From positions 27,533,073-27,597,072 of the forward strand of contig NC_089273.1 of NCBI RefSeq assembly GCF_963678975.1: DNA of 64,000 nucleotides, written 5' to 3'. Positions 63,557 through 64,000 of the stretch are shown piece by piece. A model generated the notes under the pieces. It saw only the letters and a program-made list of their open reading frames with translations, was not told where the DNA came from and made no database searches. The translations under genes and the position numbers were made by a program. Numbering within the stretch: position 1 is the stretch's first letter; the number at the start of each line of letters is the position of its first letter. This DNA is from Dysidea avara. Taxonomy: Eukaryota; Porifera; Demospongiae; Dictyoceratida; Dysideidae.

Positions 63557-64000
63557 TTAGTGGCATGCAACTGCAGTCAACTAACACCCATTTTAACTAA
63601 TAAACCCTTAACAACACTTCGCCTTTCATCTTGTACAGCATTGAAACGATCAAGATACTCTATTAGAGCAGTCACAAAACAGCTGTAACACAGCAATCAA
63701 TATTTAGCATAGTTACAACTTCTGCTTAGCGTCGGATTGTATAGTTTAAATTACTAGCTACTTACAGACTTTACAATATAAAAATATGGCACTTGTAGAA
63801 ATGTTTAACGCATTGCAAAACCCTCCCGTTTAGTCAAGCTGCCTGTTCTTGTAGACACAATAACTCACAAATTTTCAAATATCTTCTTTGCCAAAACCAG
63901 TTTATTTTATGAACAAACTGAACGAACTTTCAGAGAACTTTTCAGTAATATTCGTTACCACGGTAACTTTCGTCGTTAGTTAAGTAACGTACGTCACGGG
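63557..64000. other. No gene seen; one motif copy
   Basis: Motif copy GATCAAGA then TACTCTATTAGAGCAGTCA at 63,648-63,674, outside any element I can delimit. The remaining DNA is AT-rich with no frame. Confidence 0.5.
63648..63674 (+). repeat. CTCTAATAGAG motif (centre A/T swapped)
   Basis: GATCAAGA then TACTCTATTAGAGCAGTCA; the central base of the dyad is inverted relative to other plus-strand copies. Confidence 0.9.

Noticed and set aside
1..64000. tRNA, rRNA or other structured RNA genes
   Set aside because: I saw no convincing tRNA boxes or rRNA segments by eye; a covariance-model scan would be needed to exclude them.

Overview
The window is AT-rich animal nuclear DNA, dominated by transposable-element remains, with one intact gene. 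The element mix is APE-type LINEs, a BEL/Pao LTR retrotransposon, hAT-like, pogo-like and TTAA-type MITEs, and long foldback elements. Together with a membrane-tethered laccase-like multicopper oxidase it suggests an early-branching marine invertebrate, most likely a sponge. That assignment is inference with moderate confidence; no marker gene settles it.

Region by region. 1-6,500 is a head-to-tail pile of decayed LINE copies, one still showing endonuclease and reverse transcriptase domains. 6,831-8,360 is a foldback element with a hairpin at each end and another MITE nested inside. 8,361-10,200 has no recognisable gene. 10,200-18,390 holds a hAT MITE, more LINE fragments, and a 2.75-kb inverted-repeat transposon (14,862-17,609) with a perfect 8-bp target duplication, G-rich subterminal repeats and an exon-like cargo. 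18,390-22,990 is non-coding with several MITEs and microsatellites. 22,991-27,822 is a 4.8-kb element with about 1-kb inverted ends. 28,223-30,472 is the multicopper oxidase. 31,000-36,350 holds MITEs, two oppositely oriented LINE halves and a near-perfect 848-bp palindrome. 36,600-47,650 is a composite repeat locus split by a hAT-like element, which is itself split by a 5.9-kb BEL/Pao element with two LTRs and a GTGTA duplication. 48,000-58,870 holds a second foldback palindrome, further copies of the composite locus and four arrays of GGTCC-type palindromes. 59,030-61,470 is a long LINE copy of the family seen at 1,566. 62,240-64,000 has a GT microsatellite, a third foldback palindrome and a hAT MITE.

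Three patterns are not explained by ordinary annotation. (1) A short motif with core TACTCTAATAGAGCAGTCA is dispersed at about 17 loci and lies inside at least three unrelated MITE families. (2) Four dispersed arrays carry GGTCCGGCCGGACC-like palindromes separated by about 19-bp spacers. (3) A repeated composite unit holds many juxtaposed acceptor-donor motifs (CAG followed directly by GTCAG). Apart from the oxidase, essentially all the coding signal comes from broken selfish elements, so the window shows layered insertion history rather than a cooperating gene set.
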